Shown one piece after another: positions 11,162 through 22,394 of a DNA stretch of 64,000 nt. The notes below the pieces were generated by a model. That model was not told the origin of the DNA. It did not search any database and saw only the letters and a program-made list of their open reading frames with translations. Made by a program: the position numbers and the translations under genes. Position 1 is the first letter of the stretch; each line of letters begins with the position of its first letter. This stretch comes from Fagopyrum homotropicum (Eukaryota > Streptophyta > Magnoliopsida > Caryophyllales > Polygonaceae): NCBI GenBank assembly GCA_033239125.1, contig BSWB01000002.1:52301001-52365000 (forward strand), in the 5' to 3' direction.

Positions 11162-12628
11162 TCATAAATATCCATCAAGAGTCATACAATCATCCACATA
11201 AGTCAAATAATACATATCCTGATCTGCCAGCGGTGGTGGAGGATATGGTATGTACGGATGCTGAGACGGGTCCAATGGATGTCCCATCATATGTTGGAAC
11301 TGGATCTCCATTATCCGGTGCTGATAGTGTTGGCTCTCCGGTATCTGATGAGTCCGGCTGTCCAACTCTCTGTGAAGGTCATCCAAACGTCCTCCTAGAT
11401 CGACAGTCATGGCTGCGTAGGAGTCAATCATCTGATCTGTCAAATCGTCGATCCGGTGGTGAGCTATGGGATCCCTCTGCCTCCGAACTCTACGTCTGGC
11501 AGGTCGTGTTGGTGCTGCAGCGAGCTCGTCCTTTGTCTCCTCGTCATCCAGATCGACGACTGGTATACTGGTCCCAGCTGTATCGGTCCCTGTATCCTTG
11601 GCAGCACTGCCATCCTCATCCTCATCAGCCTCTTCCTCATCCTACTCCTGGGTTGTTGTTGCTGCATCTCGAGCGTCCTTAATAAGAGGAATCCACGCCG
11701 TGTACCAGTACTGCGGGTCAAATAATAAGAACTGAGATGGCCATCTAATACCCCGAGGTGCAATCTGCTCCCAAGGCATCGCCACATATGGCGTAGTAAG
11801 TCCGCGATGAACCAAGATCCTCCCGGTAATCATCTCCTGTAGCCCAAGCGGCTTGGCAGCCGCCACCATAGTACAAGCACTCAAATCAAGGTCCATGTAA
11901 CTCGCGATGTGAGTCACTAGACCTCCGCAACAAATATCCCCCTTCGCCTTCGCCTTTATCTTGTGTAAATCCTCTGCCAGCATCACTCAGAAGTCCGGAA
12001 CTCCTCCGATCACCATACAGTATAAGCTCATAAGCTCCCCCTGTCTAATCTTCTGGGGCATCTCAGTACGCGCCAAAAGTGTCTCGCTAAAGATCCGGTG
12101 GGCTAATCTGAAGGCGAGGTGGAAGATAATACGCTCCCTGGAGTCTCCAGGTCTCCACCTATCAGCATGCTCAACTACGTGAGCTATCTGGCCCCAGAAC
12201 TCTCAAGCCACGGCTCGATAAGGAAAATCAACAACTGTGGGGGTCGGGAAGCCGAAGATATCCCTCCAATGGTCCATCAGAACTAAGTAGTTCCGGTTCA
12301 GCAACCGGTACTTGATGGCACGCTCTGTAGGCAAGTAAGTCACGGAGCTAACAAACTCCAAAGTCGGCTCAAGGTAGGCTGGAGCTCTAATCTCAGATTA
12401 CTGCTCCAATTCTACCATAGCAATCATCCGCCTCAAATCATCATCTACGTAAAGGCAATTAAACGCAGCGATATCAAGGAATCGCGGTGCAACTACTGGA
12501 CGCGCAGCAATGCGGTCATAATCTACCCGGTAACGCTCATGGATCACCGGTATGGAGCGGCGAGAAGAAGAAGAAGAAGGAGAAGGGGAGGACCTATCCC
12601 TCTGAACCAGCTATCTGTCAGAACTCAT
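11162..12628 (-). pseudogene. Env-like / third reading frame of Athila-type element A, five stops
   Basis: Downstream of integrase in element sense, one minus-strand frame of about 488 codons starts ATG at 12626-12628 and stays in register to 11162. It is interrupted only by point stops (after SSDR, after ELEQ near 12400, near 12205, at 11987-11989 and at 11642-11644). Recognisable segments are RYRVDYDRIAARPVVAPRFL, a middle part ending IPLIKDARDAA, an acidic DEEEADEDEDG tract and a proline-rich tail HPYIPYPPPP. Position and length match the env-like or unknown frame found after pol in Athila elements; I see no convincing membrane segment, so an envelope role is unproven. The D element retains only the C-terminal tail of this frame. 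Confidence 0.6.
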
Positions 12629-13457
12629 CTTTCTCTCACTGTCAGACCACCTCGGTCGGTTTTCAGATCTCAAGAACACCTCGGTCGAGACGCAGGTCGA
12701 CTGGACCGAGGTTGAAGGTTGTTCGATCGAAACTCTTAGAAATCCAGTTATTTTCCCCCAATATCACTACCAATTGTTCCTATGGGGTACTTAAGCCTTT
12801 TCCAACACAATGCAGGGGCAACCAAAGCCCAATTTGACCGAAATAGTGAAGAAAAGCAAGTTAGGGTTTTTATTCGATTTACCCCAGATTTGGTCGATTC
12901 GGAGCGGTTTTGTTGCAGATTGTCGCTTGCAAACTGATCTTCTACTCTTTCCTTGCAGTTTGGAAGCAAGAATCGTCGAAAACGGTCGAAAATCAGAGAA
13001 CGAGATGGATTGGTGCGCCGCGGTCGAGAAGGTGAGAGAGGGAAGAAAGAGAATTTGAAACCCCTTTTATACCCTTTTCTGGAACTGTTGTCACCTCGGT
13101 CGAGATGGTCTCGACTAGACCGAGGTGATACGGACCGAGGTGGATCTTTAGTAACCCTAGTCGCCTCGGTTGCTCAAGAATCATCTCGGTGAAGGTGCTG
13201 TGACAGCAACCGAGATGTGTCTCAGTCAAACTCCGTCTTCTCAAATTCTCAAACTTCTGTCCTTCAAGTGTTGCATTTGGATTGTATTTCCTTCCTTAGA
13301 GAGTATTTGTTTTCTGTCTAGGACGCCAAAGACAAAGCAAAGCAAAGCAAAAGCAAACTATCTAAAGCTAAGCTAGGGGGAAAAAAAAAAGCAATACCTT
13401 GGGTTGCCTCCCAAGAAACGCTTGATTTAAGGTCGCTAGCTGGACCGTACGGTATCT
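12629..13457 (-). other. Spacer between integrase and env-like frame, element A
   Basis: No supported gene. It contains several CCTCGGTCGAGA-type motifs (about 12647-12710 and 13095-13220) and a short A-run at 13381-13390. The block attgggttgcctcccaagaa near 13400 is shared with E near 28145, marking the end of the homologous pol region. Confidence 0.5.
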
Positions 13458-14336
13458 TCAAACAAGGTATAGTGGTGCAACCTCCTCAACCGGGACTTCC
13501 GGTTTGTATTTACTAAGTCTATGACCATTGACCTTGAAGCTTCCACTTGTTTCTCCCCAAATCTCAACTGCACCATAAGGGAAAACATGTTTCACAACAT
13601 AAGGTCCGGTCCATCTAGATTTCAACTTACCTGGAAAGAGGCGGAGGCGGGAGTTTAAGAGTAGAAATAAGTCTCCTTCTTCAAACTCCTTAGGAATGAT
13701 ACGCTTGTCATGCCATTTCTTCGTCCATTCTTTGTAGATCTTGGCATTCTCATAAGCGTTCAAACGCAACTCCTCCATCTCGCTAATGTCCAATAGCCGC
13801 TTCTCACCGGCGTCTTTGATGTCGAAGTTCAACCATTTGATCGCCCAATATGCTTTATGTTCCAACTCAACAGGTAAATGACAAGACTTCCCATATACCA
13901 AATTATAAGGGGTGGTACCAATGGGAGTCTTGAATGCGGTCTTGTAGGCTCCAAGAGCGTTGTCCAACTTCATGGACCAATCCTTCCTCGTCCTAGAGAC
14001 GGTCTTCTCCAAGATTGCTTTAATTTCTCTATTTGAGATCTCAACTTGTCCACTAGTTTGAGGGTGATAAGGGGTTGCTACCTTGTGGGTTACCCCATAC
14101 TTCGATAGAAGTGCCTTAAACTTCCGGTTGATGAAATGTGTCCCTCCATCGCTGATGATGATGCATGGAGTCCCAAAACATGGAAAGATAGTCCTACTAA
14201 AGAACTTCACAACCACCATGGCGTCATTAGTGGGAGAGGCAATAGCTTCAACCCATCTAGAGACGTAGTCAACAGCTAGGAGAATGTAGAGGTTTCCTCC
14301 GGATGATGGAAGGGTCCCATGAAATCTACTCCCCAT
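13458..14336 (-). pseudogene. Athila-type integrase, nearly full (element A)
   Basis: An open minus-strand frame of 292 codons covers the integrase core and C-terminus. The catalytic core shows the second aspartate in IISDGGTHF and the glutamate in SGQVEIS 35 residues later, the D(35)E spacing. The first aspartate (VDFMGP) lies in a different frame just upstream, so a frameshift near 14325 separates it. The GPY module is present (SRWTGPYVVKHVFPYGAVEI) and the tail ends VNGHRLSKYKPE. Integrase joins cDNA to the chromosome in the nucleus. It is the only family member in the window with a nearly intact integrase. Confidence 0.8.
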
Positions 14337-14895
14337 ACATCAAAAATTTCAACCTTCTGTATGTTGTTGAGTGGCATCTCATTCCTCCTAGATAAGTTCC
14401 CTGTTCTTTGGCATGCATCACAAGAGACAACAAATGTTTGCACATCCTTAAATAATGTAGGTCAAAAGAAACCGGAACGTAATACCTTGGTGCACGTTTT
14501 GTGAGCGCTAGCATGCCCTCCACAAGGATTGAGTGACAATGCCGTATGACACTAGTAACTTCATCTTCCGGAATGCATCTTCGAAGCATCCCATCCGGAC
14601 CTCTCTTAAATAGTAGAGGTTCATCCCAATAGTAATGGCGTACATCTTTAAAGAATTTCTTCCTTTGAGCGTACGTCAATCCGGGTGGTATTTCCTGGCA
14701 AACAAGATAATTAACAATGTCAGCATACCAAGGCCCTTTATTATCAGAAGTTCGGTGGAGAAAGTGTTCCACCAACTGAGGATTAATGTCAGAAAAGGGA
14801 GTAAGATGTTTTTTATTCTCAGTTGACATCATCTCGCTTTCGACCTCGGTCGAGGTCCAAAGAGGATGACCGAGATGTTCTTCAGTCAAGAACAC
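14326..14895 (-). pseudogene. Protease-RT linker fused to integrase N-terminus by in-frame deletion (element A)
   Basis: This 189-codon minus-strand frame begins with the linker that in D follows protease (FLTEEHLGHP, then SEMMSTE). It passes directly into the segment that normally follows RNase H (DINPQLVEHFLHRTSDNKGP, then HYYWDEPLLFKRGPDGMLRR), the start of the integrase module. RT and RNase H are therefore missing as a clean in-frame deletion; in D the RT starts shortly after the same linker. The HHCC zinc-binding part lies partly in another frame, with a shift near 14525. The result is a gag-protease-integrase polyprotein layout. Confidence 0.75.
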
Positions 14896-14904
14896 CTCGC
14901 TTGG

Positions 14905-15756
14905 TCAAGAAGGTGCCTCGGTCGAGGTACTGCAACTGGGACCGAAATTGGAGATCTTCTTCTCCTGGATTAGCCTTTCAAATTTAGCTCCTGGATCTTC
15001 TTCCAGTGCTTTTAAGCTCCGTATATCTGCATCACAAGAAGCATCTATACCTTCCTCCATTAAGCTAAAGCTAATAACTCTCTCAAGTGGATCATTAATA
15101 AGGATAGAGCTCACCAATTCTCTTGATTCTTCTTCATCATAGATGTTGAAGATATCATCTCCTAACTGATCTCTCTTCATTGCCGCAAGCAATGCAAACT
15201 CCACTTCATCTCCGCCAATGTTGAATTTTAACTTGGCGTTCTTACAATCCACATTGCAAACCGAAGTTGCTAGAAATGGTCTCCCGAGAATGATAGGAAC
15301 GGGGTAATCTGTGGGAATGTCAAGCACAACAAAGTCTATAGGTAAATAGAAGTTACCAAACTTAACCGGAACGTCTTCTAAAATGCCCACGGGATGGGTA
15401 ATGGAGCGATCCGCCATGTACAACCGTATCTTCACCGGCTTGGGCTCTCCAAGTCCAATCCTCACACATAGCTCCAGCGGGATGATGCTCACGCTGGCTC
15501 CTAGATCACACAAGGCTTCACAAGTGACATCCCCAACTTTAATGGGAATGCAAAATGAGCTGGGATCTCTCAACTTGGGTGGCATCTTTTCCTTCATGAT
15601 TTGAATGAGTGTCGAGGATTTAGAAGTCATCCTTACTTCATCAAAGTCTTCCAACTTCCTCTTCCTTGATAGAATTTCTTTTAAGAACTTCCCATAGGCG
15701 GGCATCCCTAGAATGGCATCAAGGAAAGGGATGTTAATATGTAGTTTATTCATCAA
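14905..15756 (-). pseudogene. Athila-type aspartic protease and linker (element A)
   Basis: An open 283-codon minus-strand frame. It begins NKLHINIPFLDAILGMPAYG and contains the protease active-site region CDLGASVSIIPLELC, with DLGA replacing the usual DTGA/DSGA, as is typical for Athila proteases and seen identically in D. The flap-to-C-terminus part (VPIILGRPFLATS) is the expected ILGRPF motif. A linker of about 90 residues follows towards the deletion junction. The protease would process Gag-Pol in the particle. The frame ends at stops on both sides, so it is separated from gag. Confidence 0.8.
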
Positions 15757-16007
15757 GTCAAGGAACTTACCAAAATGCTTGTTTAGATGTGCTCTAGCCC
15801 TTGACTGGGGGAATGGAAGTGGTGGTTTATATGCAGGAGGTGGGACATAAACTTCAGTTTTGTCCGACGCTCTCTAAGGCTCAACTTTGGTTGGCACCTC
15901 GGCCGAAGTGTTCTTCGACTATGCCTGGACCGAGGTGTTCTTCGTCTGTATTGGCATCGACCGAGGCACTGGATCTGCAGTCTTCAGTCCACTTCTCGTC
16001 GTTATTG

Positions 16008-17528
16008 CTATGATCTGTCCTTTGGGGTTGCTTTCCGTCCTTGCTGGAAGCTTCCCTGGATCTCTTGTTGTTCTAAGGCTTTTTGTGCCTTCGAAAATAA
16101 AGTCATGGACGTCTCCATAGAGTTTAGCTTGATCAAGATGGCCTCCAGCACCGCATCTTTCTTTTCTGGCTGGGACGAACTTGATCCTTGCTCCTGGCTC
16201 TTCAATGGAGTAGAAGAAGAAGAAGAAGAAGAGAGGAAAGGATTAGAAGAGTTGTTTGAATTGGAGTTAGAGTAAGAGTTACCCGAATTTTGATTGTTTG
16301 GCCTCCAATTATTGTTGTTGGATCCTCTATTGTTGTTGTAGTTGTTGTTCCGGGAACCGTTGTTGTTGTTCCGGTAGCCATTGTTGTTCCTTCAGCTTTG
16401 ATATCCTTCATCTTCTTTCTTGGTTTGAGCAACCAAAATTTCCTTCAATTGATTCACTTCATTCTTCAAAGAGGTGAGTTGATCATTGTTTGGTGGAGCT
16501 TCTTGGAAGTTGACTCTTTTAACTCTACCTTCAGCTCCTTGGTGGGAATATTTCTCCATGTGCAAAGCTTGCTTCTCTATGAACTTCCAAGCTTCGTCAA
16601 TCGGCATGTCCATGAACGTGTCGGCGGATAGTAGTTGAAGGTTGAACTGGGTGTTTCCGTCCAGTCCCTTGAAGTATATCTCCAATAACTCTATCTTTGG
16701 AATCCCATGATGCGGGCAATCCAAAAGGATGTCTTTAAATCTTTCCCATGACTTGGACAAACTCTCCTTGTCCTTCATGATGAATGCATTGATTTTCCCT
16801 CTCATTTCAGCGGTCTTAGAGGGGGGAAAGAATTTAGTCAAGAACTCCGTCGTCATCTCCTCCCAAGTGTTGATTTTTCCGGGAGGGAGAGATTAATACC
16901 AAGTAAGCCCCCTATCTTTCAAAGAGAAGTAGAAAGGCCTTAGCTTGTAATTGTTGTTTTCCAGCCTTGAAGTTCTCAAGGTCTCCATCAAGATCTCATA
17001 GTTTTGCAGATGTTGGTGCGGAGAATCCCTCTCTAGCCCTCCAAACTGGCATTGGCGAATCATGGAAAGAACTTGTGGTCGAAGCTCATAATCATGGTCC
17101 GCTGGATCACCTAGGTTGACTCCTGGACGCCTAAGTTGCTGGTTGGGGTCCATCCTCTACCCTAGGGTCTGTGGAATACCTGCAAAAAGAGCATCTCGGA
17201 CTGGCATCCGAGGTGGAAGTATCTCGGCCGGGGCAACTAAAGCTGGTTCCTACCTCGGTCGAGGATCTGGAACTGGTCGAGGTAGATATTGGTCCCGTAA
17301 AGTCGCCATCTCTGCTTCAATCGCTTCCGTCCTTGGGCAAGTTTCTTCCTTTTCGAGTCGTAGTTCTTCTTTACTGAGGCGTAGTTGTTCCAATGCCTCC
17401 TTCAATTCGGCCTCAAGATCGCGATTCTCTTGATTGGCCATCTTAGCTTCTTTCAAGCATCTTTTGTATGTCTTTTCTGGTTCGGGATCGTAAGGAACGA
17501 TGTCCTTCCCAGCGCGGGTTCTTCGCAT
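16008..17528 (-). pseudogene. Athila-type gag (element A), broken by stops
   Basis: The minus-strand frame starts at 17528 (MRRTR, then VPYDPEPEKTYKR). A coiled-coil-like E/L-rich region (LEAELKEALEQLRLSKEELR) leads to a proline/arginine segment containing the CCTCGGTCGAGG motif. The Retrotrans_gag core lies in 16392-17150 (LRPFYFSLKDRGLTWY, then FFPPSKTAEMRGKINAFIMK). An asparagine-rich tail and a short KSQEQGSSSSQPEKKD segment end at 16008. Breaks occur around 17160-17250, near 16893 and near 16390. The frame lies directly inside the primer site at 17634-17651. Confidence 0.75.
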
Positions 17529-17633
17529 AAACCTACAAGAAAGAACCTGCGAAAGTCACTCAAGTAGAGTGGTTAGTAGCAATAGGGGCAAGTGCCCCGA
17601 AAGACTACCGCAACCGGCTCGGTCTAGACCAAG

Positions 17634-17651
17634 TGCCCGGCAACGGCGCCA
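17634..17651 (-). other. Primer-binding site, tRNA-Asp (element A)
   Basis: Complement of the tRNA-Asp 3' end with a single mismatch at 17635, six bases from the LTR. Confidence 0.85.
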
Positions 17652-17657
17652 AAAACA

Positions 17658-19675
17658 TGTTCTCTCCAAATGGTGTGTGCAAGCTTTAAATTTATAACCT
17701 TAGATGTATGCCTAAAACAAGGATGCGAACCCGCAGTGTACGGGTCAATCGTAGTAAAAGCAAGAATTCCGGGGTGTCGATCTCAAGAACTTAGGTGAAA
17801 CAAAACCAATATAGGTAGTCAATATTGCAACTAACCACAAAAGCAATTAAAGCAATCAAAGATGCTAAAAACTCAATTAAAGGAAATATGCAATTCTAGG
17901 GATTAAAGCATCTAGTTGTGGTTCCAACTCAAGATCTCAAGGTAAGCGGACAAAGGTGAGGTTTTTGCAAAGGGAAGGTGTTACTAAAGTGAAATAGATC
18001 ACCGAGTAAGTCTCACTACTCACGATCCCAACCCAAAAAACCTATGACCCGGTAAGTCTCAAGGTACTAAGGAAAGGAATTATAATCTCAAACCAACAAA
18101 CCAACTAAGATAATAGAATCAAATTTTACCGGGTAAGTCTCAAGCTAACTCACAAAGATGGGATGAAGGCACACTCAAATCCCAATAAAGGATAAACCTT
18201 TATTACCTACACTTATGATCATGGGTAAACAAACAAAGGAATTACCGGGTAAGTCTCATCCGAAGCTTGCATTGAACCAGGAAAGGTGTAATAAGAATAG
18301 GATTTGACAAACTCTAACACTTAACTCTCAGTTTCGTATCAGATAAGTCACCTCGGTCAGACGAATTCCACCCCAGCCGAGATGTTCATCGACTGAACGA
18401 GATGTTCTAGGGTTAAGGATAAAGACTCGAACTTTCAAGGTCCTACTAGAACTCAAAATTATTCTACCATTGTTTTTCCCACAACCTTCAGCCAATCACC
18501 CTAGAATCACACAAAGAAATTAGCCACTCATCATCATGAAAGCAATGAACCAGGAAAGGTGTAATAAGAATAGGATTTGACAAACTCTAACACTTAACTC
18601 TCAGTTTCGGATCAGATAAGTCACCTCGGTCAGACGAATTCCACCCCAGCCGAGATGTTCATCGACTGAACGAGATGTTCTAGGGTTAAGGATAAAGACT
18701 CGAACTTTCAGGGTCCTACTAGAACTCAAAATTATTCTATCATTGTTTTTCCCACAACCTTCAGCCAATCACCCTAGAATCACACAAAGAAATTAGTCAC
18801 TCATCATCATGAAAGCAATGATCAAATATATGGGAAGAAAGTGAATATTTGAACACAAGAACCTTAAGAACAAGGCTTCAATAACTTAATCAAATATCAC
18901 AAATAAGCGTTCCTTGGATTACAAATCCAACAAGACAAATCAATATGAAAGGAATCTAAGAAAGTCTTACAAAACCCTTCACAAAGCTATAACAAGCTAT
19001 CAATCCTTCCTTCAATCTTCCTTCAACCTTCCAAAAATCCTTCCTAACTGTTGGATGCTCTCAGCCTCTAAGCATGCCCCATACTTGTGGAAAATCAAAC
19101 CCTTTATATAGGAGAATTATCTTCCAAAGATAAAATATCTTGAAAAGATATTTTCCTAATAAAATATATCTTAATCTCTAAAATAGATCTCCAAAATATA
19201 TGATCTTCCTTCCAGAAATCCAGCCCAAAAATATAAGATCTCTACTTCCAAAAATAAAAGATCTCAGCCAATAATAAAATATATCTCGCCGCCTCCAGGG
19301 TATTCGCCTCGGTCGAGACGCTCCTCAAGATCACCTCGGTCGAGATGGTACTGTAGCCAACCGAGGTGACTCTAAACTGAATGTGAAATCTCTTAATTCT
19401 AGTCCAAAGTGAATCTTTAATCATTTCCATGCTTCCTGGATTCTTCCTTAAGCTCCTGAATGTAGCTCCGTTGACTCCTTAGCTCCTTTAGCTCCATTTT
19501 GATGCAAAACGTGCCATTTTACCTACGATTACAACGAAACTTGGTGTAGACCTCGATTCTCGCAAAAGTAGATAAAACGACAATATAAACACATAATATA
19601 CATTCAAACATGTAGATTATTGAAAATAAAACGTCTAAACAGGTCCCAAAATATAGACTATAATTCATGCTATCA
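17658..19675 (-). repeat. 5' LTR of element A with internal duplication
   Basis: 2018 bp, TG...CA ends in plus orientation (tgttctctcc to tgctatca). It is longer than the 3' LTR by 273 bp, explained by a direct tandem duplication: 18273-18545 repeated at 18546-18818. Four ACCGGGTAAGTCTC-type repeats (one degenerate) and several CCTCGGTCGAG motifs are present. Confidence 0.85.
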
Positions 19676-20792
19676 CTTACCACATGAAAAGCAAGTCAAC
19701 GTGGTCTTCTTACAATCAGTTGGCATGTGTCCAACACCTCTGCAATTGTGACACTGTCGTCCTCTCTTGGAACTCTGCATCACTTGATAGAACCCAAAGC
19801 GTCCCGGTGTCTGACTACGCCCAAACTAGAAGCTCTAGCTCCAATATTGGTTGGTCTAGTCCTTTGTCTCTTCTCAAGACCTCCTGCCTGAGAAACTCTC
19901 TTGGGACCCGGTCGGTCTCTCTCATAAGTTGAGGCTTTGTCGTGGAAATCCGTTAGAGAGTCACAACGAAAACCCGAAAGATAAGAATGGGTAGACTCTC
20001 AGCCTCCGAGAGAATAGATACACATGTTGATCCATTGTTGGTGCGGAGGGACCCATCAGTGATAACTCCTCTTGAAACTTGTTGATAGTGTCAGAAATAG
20101 TAGTATCCTCGAAACCATCCTTAAGGAAATCTTGTAGTCGATCTCTCCTCAGTTTTGCAGGGCAATTGAGATCCCTGATCATACTCCTCATCTGGTCATT
20201 ACTCGTGACCTTGCTGCAAACGGTCCTCCTCTAATAGAGGGCCTAGTCTCGCAGCAACGTCTGCACTTTCTCCACATGTCGACTCTTTGGACAGCGAATC
20301 GACTCCAAAGCTGAGTTAACATGACCTAGCCATAACTCTACCTCTAATTCTTCCTTTCTTGTGAAATGAGGTATCTTCAACAAGTTGAAAGACTTCAACC
20401 AACAATCCGGTTTCGGATCTCTCGCCTCATCCTGAAATTTGACGTCCTCAGTAGTTCTCAAAAGTGCAGCCACCACTTGTTTCACTCTCTGCGAAACCTC
20501 AGCTGATCTCGCAGGTACCGGCGGCTCTGGGGCACGTCCCCCTCTTCTAATGTCCTCCTCGACCCTTTGGACGTAGTCACGATATTGAAAAACTCCGATG
20601 GACACTCGACCGGACTCGGTCGAATGTGCTCTCTGTGCGCCGGACCTAGCATAGGTCCTACTCCCTGCTTCAGAAACAACACTCTCATCAACCTCTTCAG
20701 CAAACACCACAGCGACTGGCGGGTCAGCAATGGGGAATTATCCCCGACCTCTAACTAGTGGAGGTCTTCCTACACGTCATATGCGATAGGGG

Positions 20793-20823
<31 letters not shown>

Positions 20824-21050
20824 AAGACTATGTTGTCCACACTATACTACTGTAAAAAAATCCATGAAAAGCACACAACATGCCAAGATAAGATGCAAGA
20901 AAAACTAAGTTGCAAAGATCCGCATAAGTAGTGGTGGTTCCCCGTACATCTATCCTAGACCGACAACACAGTTAAAAAAAAGCTTTTAAAACTTAGACCC
21001 CTTGCGGGTTCTGTTTATTTATCAATTCGGCCTTTAGAAGATTATGAGTG
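19676..21050 (-). pseudogene. Chromovirus gag with zinc knuckles, split (C1)
   Basis: The minus-strand frame begins near 21050 and shows the Retrotrans_gag core WLKSFNLLKIPHFTRKEELE, followed by MRSMIRDLNCPAKLR and EDTTISDTINKFQEEL. Near 19690-19745 there is one complete CCHC knuckle (CHNCRGVGHMPTDC) and the first half of a second (CFSCGK), which is cut at 19676 by element A. The second half lies at 5405-5443. Stops and shifts occur near 20240 and 19950. Zinc knuckles bind element RNA for packaging. The gene lies directly inside the initiator-Met primer site at 21070-21080. Confidence 0.75.
20790..20822. repeat. TA microsatellite
   Basis: About fifteen TA units in a row, in the leader between C1 gag and its primer site. 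Confidence 0.9.
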
Positions 21051-21069
21051 TCATTGTTGTAAACCTAGA

Positions 21070-21080
21070 CTCTGATACCA
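21070..21080 (-). other. Primer-binding site, initiator tRNA-Met (C1)
   Basis: The minus strand reads TGGTATCAGAG, complementary to the 3' end of initiator tRNA-Met. It starts three bases inside the LTR end at 21084. This is the usual primer of chromoviruses and differs from the tRNA-Asp primer of the Athila-type elements. Confidence 0.8.
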
Positions 21081-21083
21081 TAT

Positions 21084-22394
21084 TGTAACACCCTAATATC
21101 TAGGAACTCAAAGCATTACGGGATAGGACCTCACAATGGGTCCTGACCCTCAGAGTAACAACAGTAACATCGGATCTTGCAACAAGGCACAAATAAATGA
21201 AAAAAAAATAGACAACATGTCAAAAGGTATAACAACGGAAAAATGAAAGACTCTCACCCGAGTTCAACAACAAACTGAAAAGACGACAACTGAAATAATA
21301 AACCCCTATCCCATCCTATAATGTACGGGAACCCCGGCTGACCACTCCGTCCGGATCACTCAGCAACATCTGAATTCTGTAGGGCATCTACAATGACGGC
21401 ATAAACCGTTAGCTAACATTCTAGATATTAGAAAGATAGTAAAGGCACAAACACATATAAAATATAAACACGTAGAATGCTCGCACACAACCGGTTATTA
21501 TCTTAATAATACTTATCCATTACTAATTCAACTTCTTTTGTGGCCCGAGGATCTCCCGAAACTCGCCTTCGTTTCCAACCGACAAGAATAGATCAGATGC
21601 ATCTATCCGTTACTTGTGGGCCTGGTCAAGAGAGCACCTCCCAGTCTCCTATAGAATTGGACAAGTGGTCACCGCCCGGTTATAATACACTTGGATCAAT
21701 AATGGTATAAGGTCGTCCTAGTCCGGTTTACCGTTATAATGATAAAGTAAACAAACACCACCAATACGGTCAACTAATACACAGAATGCAGCTAAGTAAG
21801 TCCAAGGGACTTACCTGGATCAAAGCTAACTCAAACTCAGCTGAACTGCTCAACGTCCTGTAGGAAAAGATCTATTCCTGCTCAAACAAGGCATCACGAA
21901 TCAGATTCTATCCAAATTCTAGAAGTCTATATACTTCTAGACTCATTGACCTCTACAAGGTCTACAGCACCATGCTAGTGACACGGGTTGAGTATTCTCG
22001 AACTCACAACCATGCGGCTCTTAGTCGTTGGCCTTGTCAAATAACTAAGTCTAGTCTTAACTCGAGGGACTTTGTTGCGGAAGGGCTTGCTAGCAATGGC
22101 TAAAAAGCTTAGAGCTTTTGTGAACAAGAGAACTTGATTGCTTTGAGAGAACTCTTACAAGTGTGCCTTGCTTGGATGGTTTGCAAATGAGTGGTGGCCT
22201 CCCTATTTATAGCCTTGTCCACCTCCTTAGCTGGGAAGGATCCGGATTTACACAATCCTAGAGGGATCCGAATCTTTCTTGTTGGAAGAAGACTTTAAGT
22301 TTCCATTCAAATCCGGAATATGCTCCGGCCTTGTCAAAACAATGCCTGGGTGGTCGCCGTGCTTCATGAACCTTCCGGAACTCGGTCCGTGTCA
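21084..22394 (-). repeat. Chromovirus LTR shared by C1 and C2
   Basis: On the minus strand the sequence ends GGGTGTTACA next to the primer site. The best start is TGACACGG, directly after a purine tract GTGGGGGAGAA. A minus-strand TATA box CTATAAATAG lies at 22203-22212. The left neighbour is a gag (5' LTR position) and the right neighbour is an integrase with polypurine tract (3' LTR position). A strong donor CAG|GTAAGT (21814), a CTAAC branch-like site (21408-21412) and an acceptor (21377) outline a possible 438-nt intron. The right boundary is less certain than the left. Confidence 0.6.
22203..22212 (-). promoter_or_regulatory. TATA box of the C1/C2 LTR
   Basis: The minus strand reads CTATAAATAG, a near-ideal plant TATA element about 390 nt upstream of the predicted splice donor. 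Confidence 0.55.

Larger units (their letters stand above)
8167..19675 (-). mobile_element. Athila-type LTR retrotransposon A, RT-less, 11.5 kb
   Basis: This is a complete insertion on the minus strand. It has a 3' LTR (8167-9911), polypurine tract (9912-9926), env-like frame, integrase, protease, gag, primer site (17634-17651) and 5' LTR (17658-19675). It is flanked by a 5-bp target duplication CTTAC (8162-8166 and 19676-19680), proving one integration event. The two LTRs look alike apart from a 273-bp tandem duplication in the 5' LTR and scattered changes. The coding part lacks RT and RNase H through an in-frame deletion, so movement would have required enzymes supplied in trans. It sits at the boundary between B and the chromovirus C1 gag. 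Confidence 0.85.

Noticed and set aside
11122..11735. Overlapping plus-strand frames opposite the env-like frame
   Set aside because: Shadows of the minus-strand coding region caused by its base composition.
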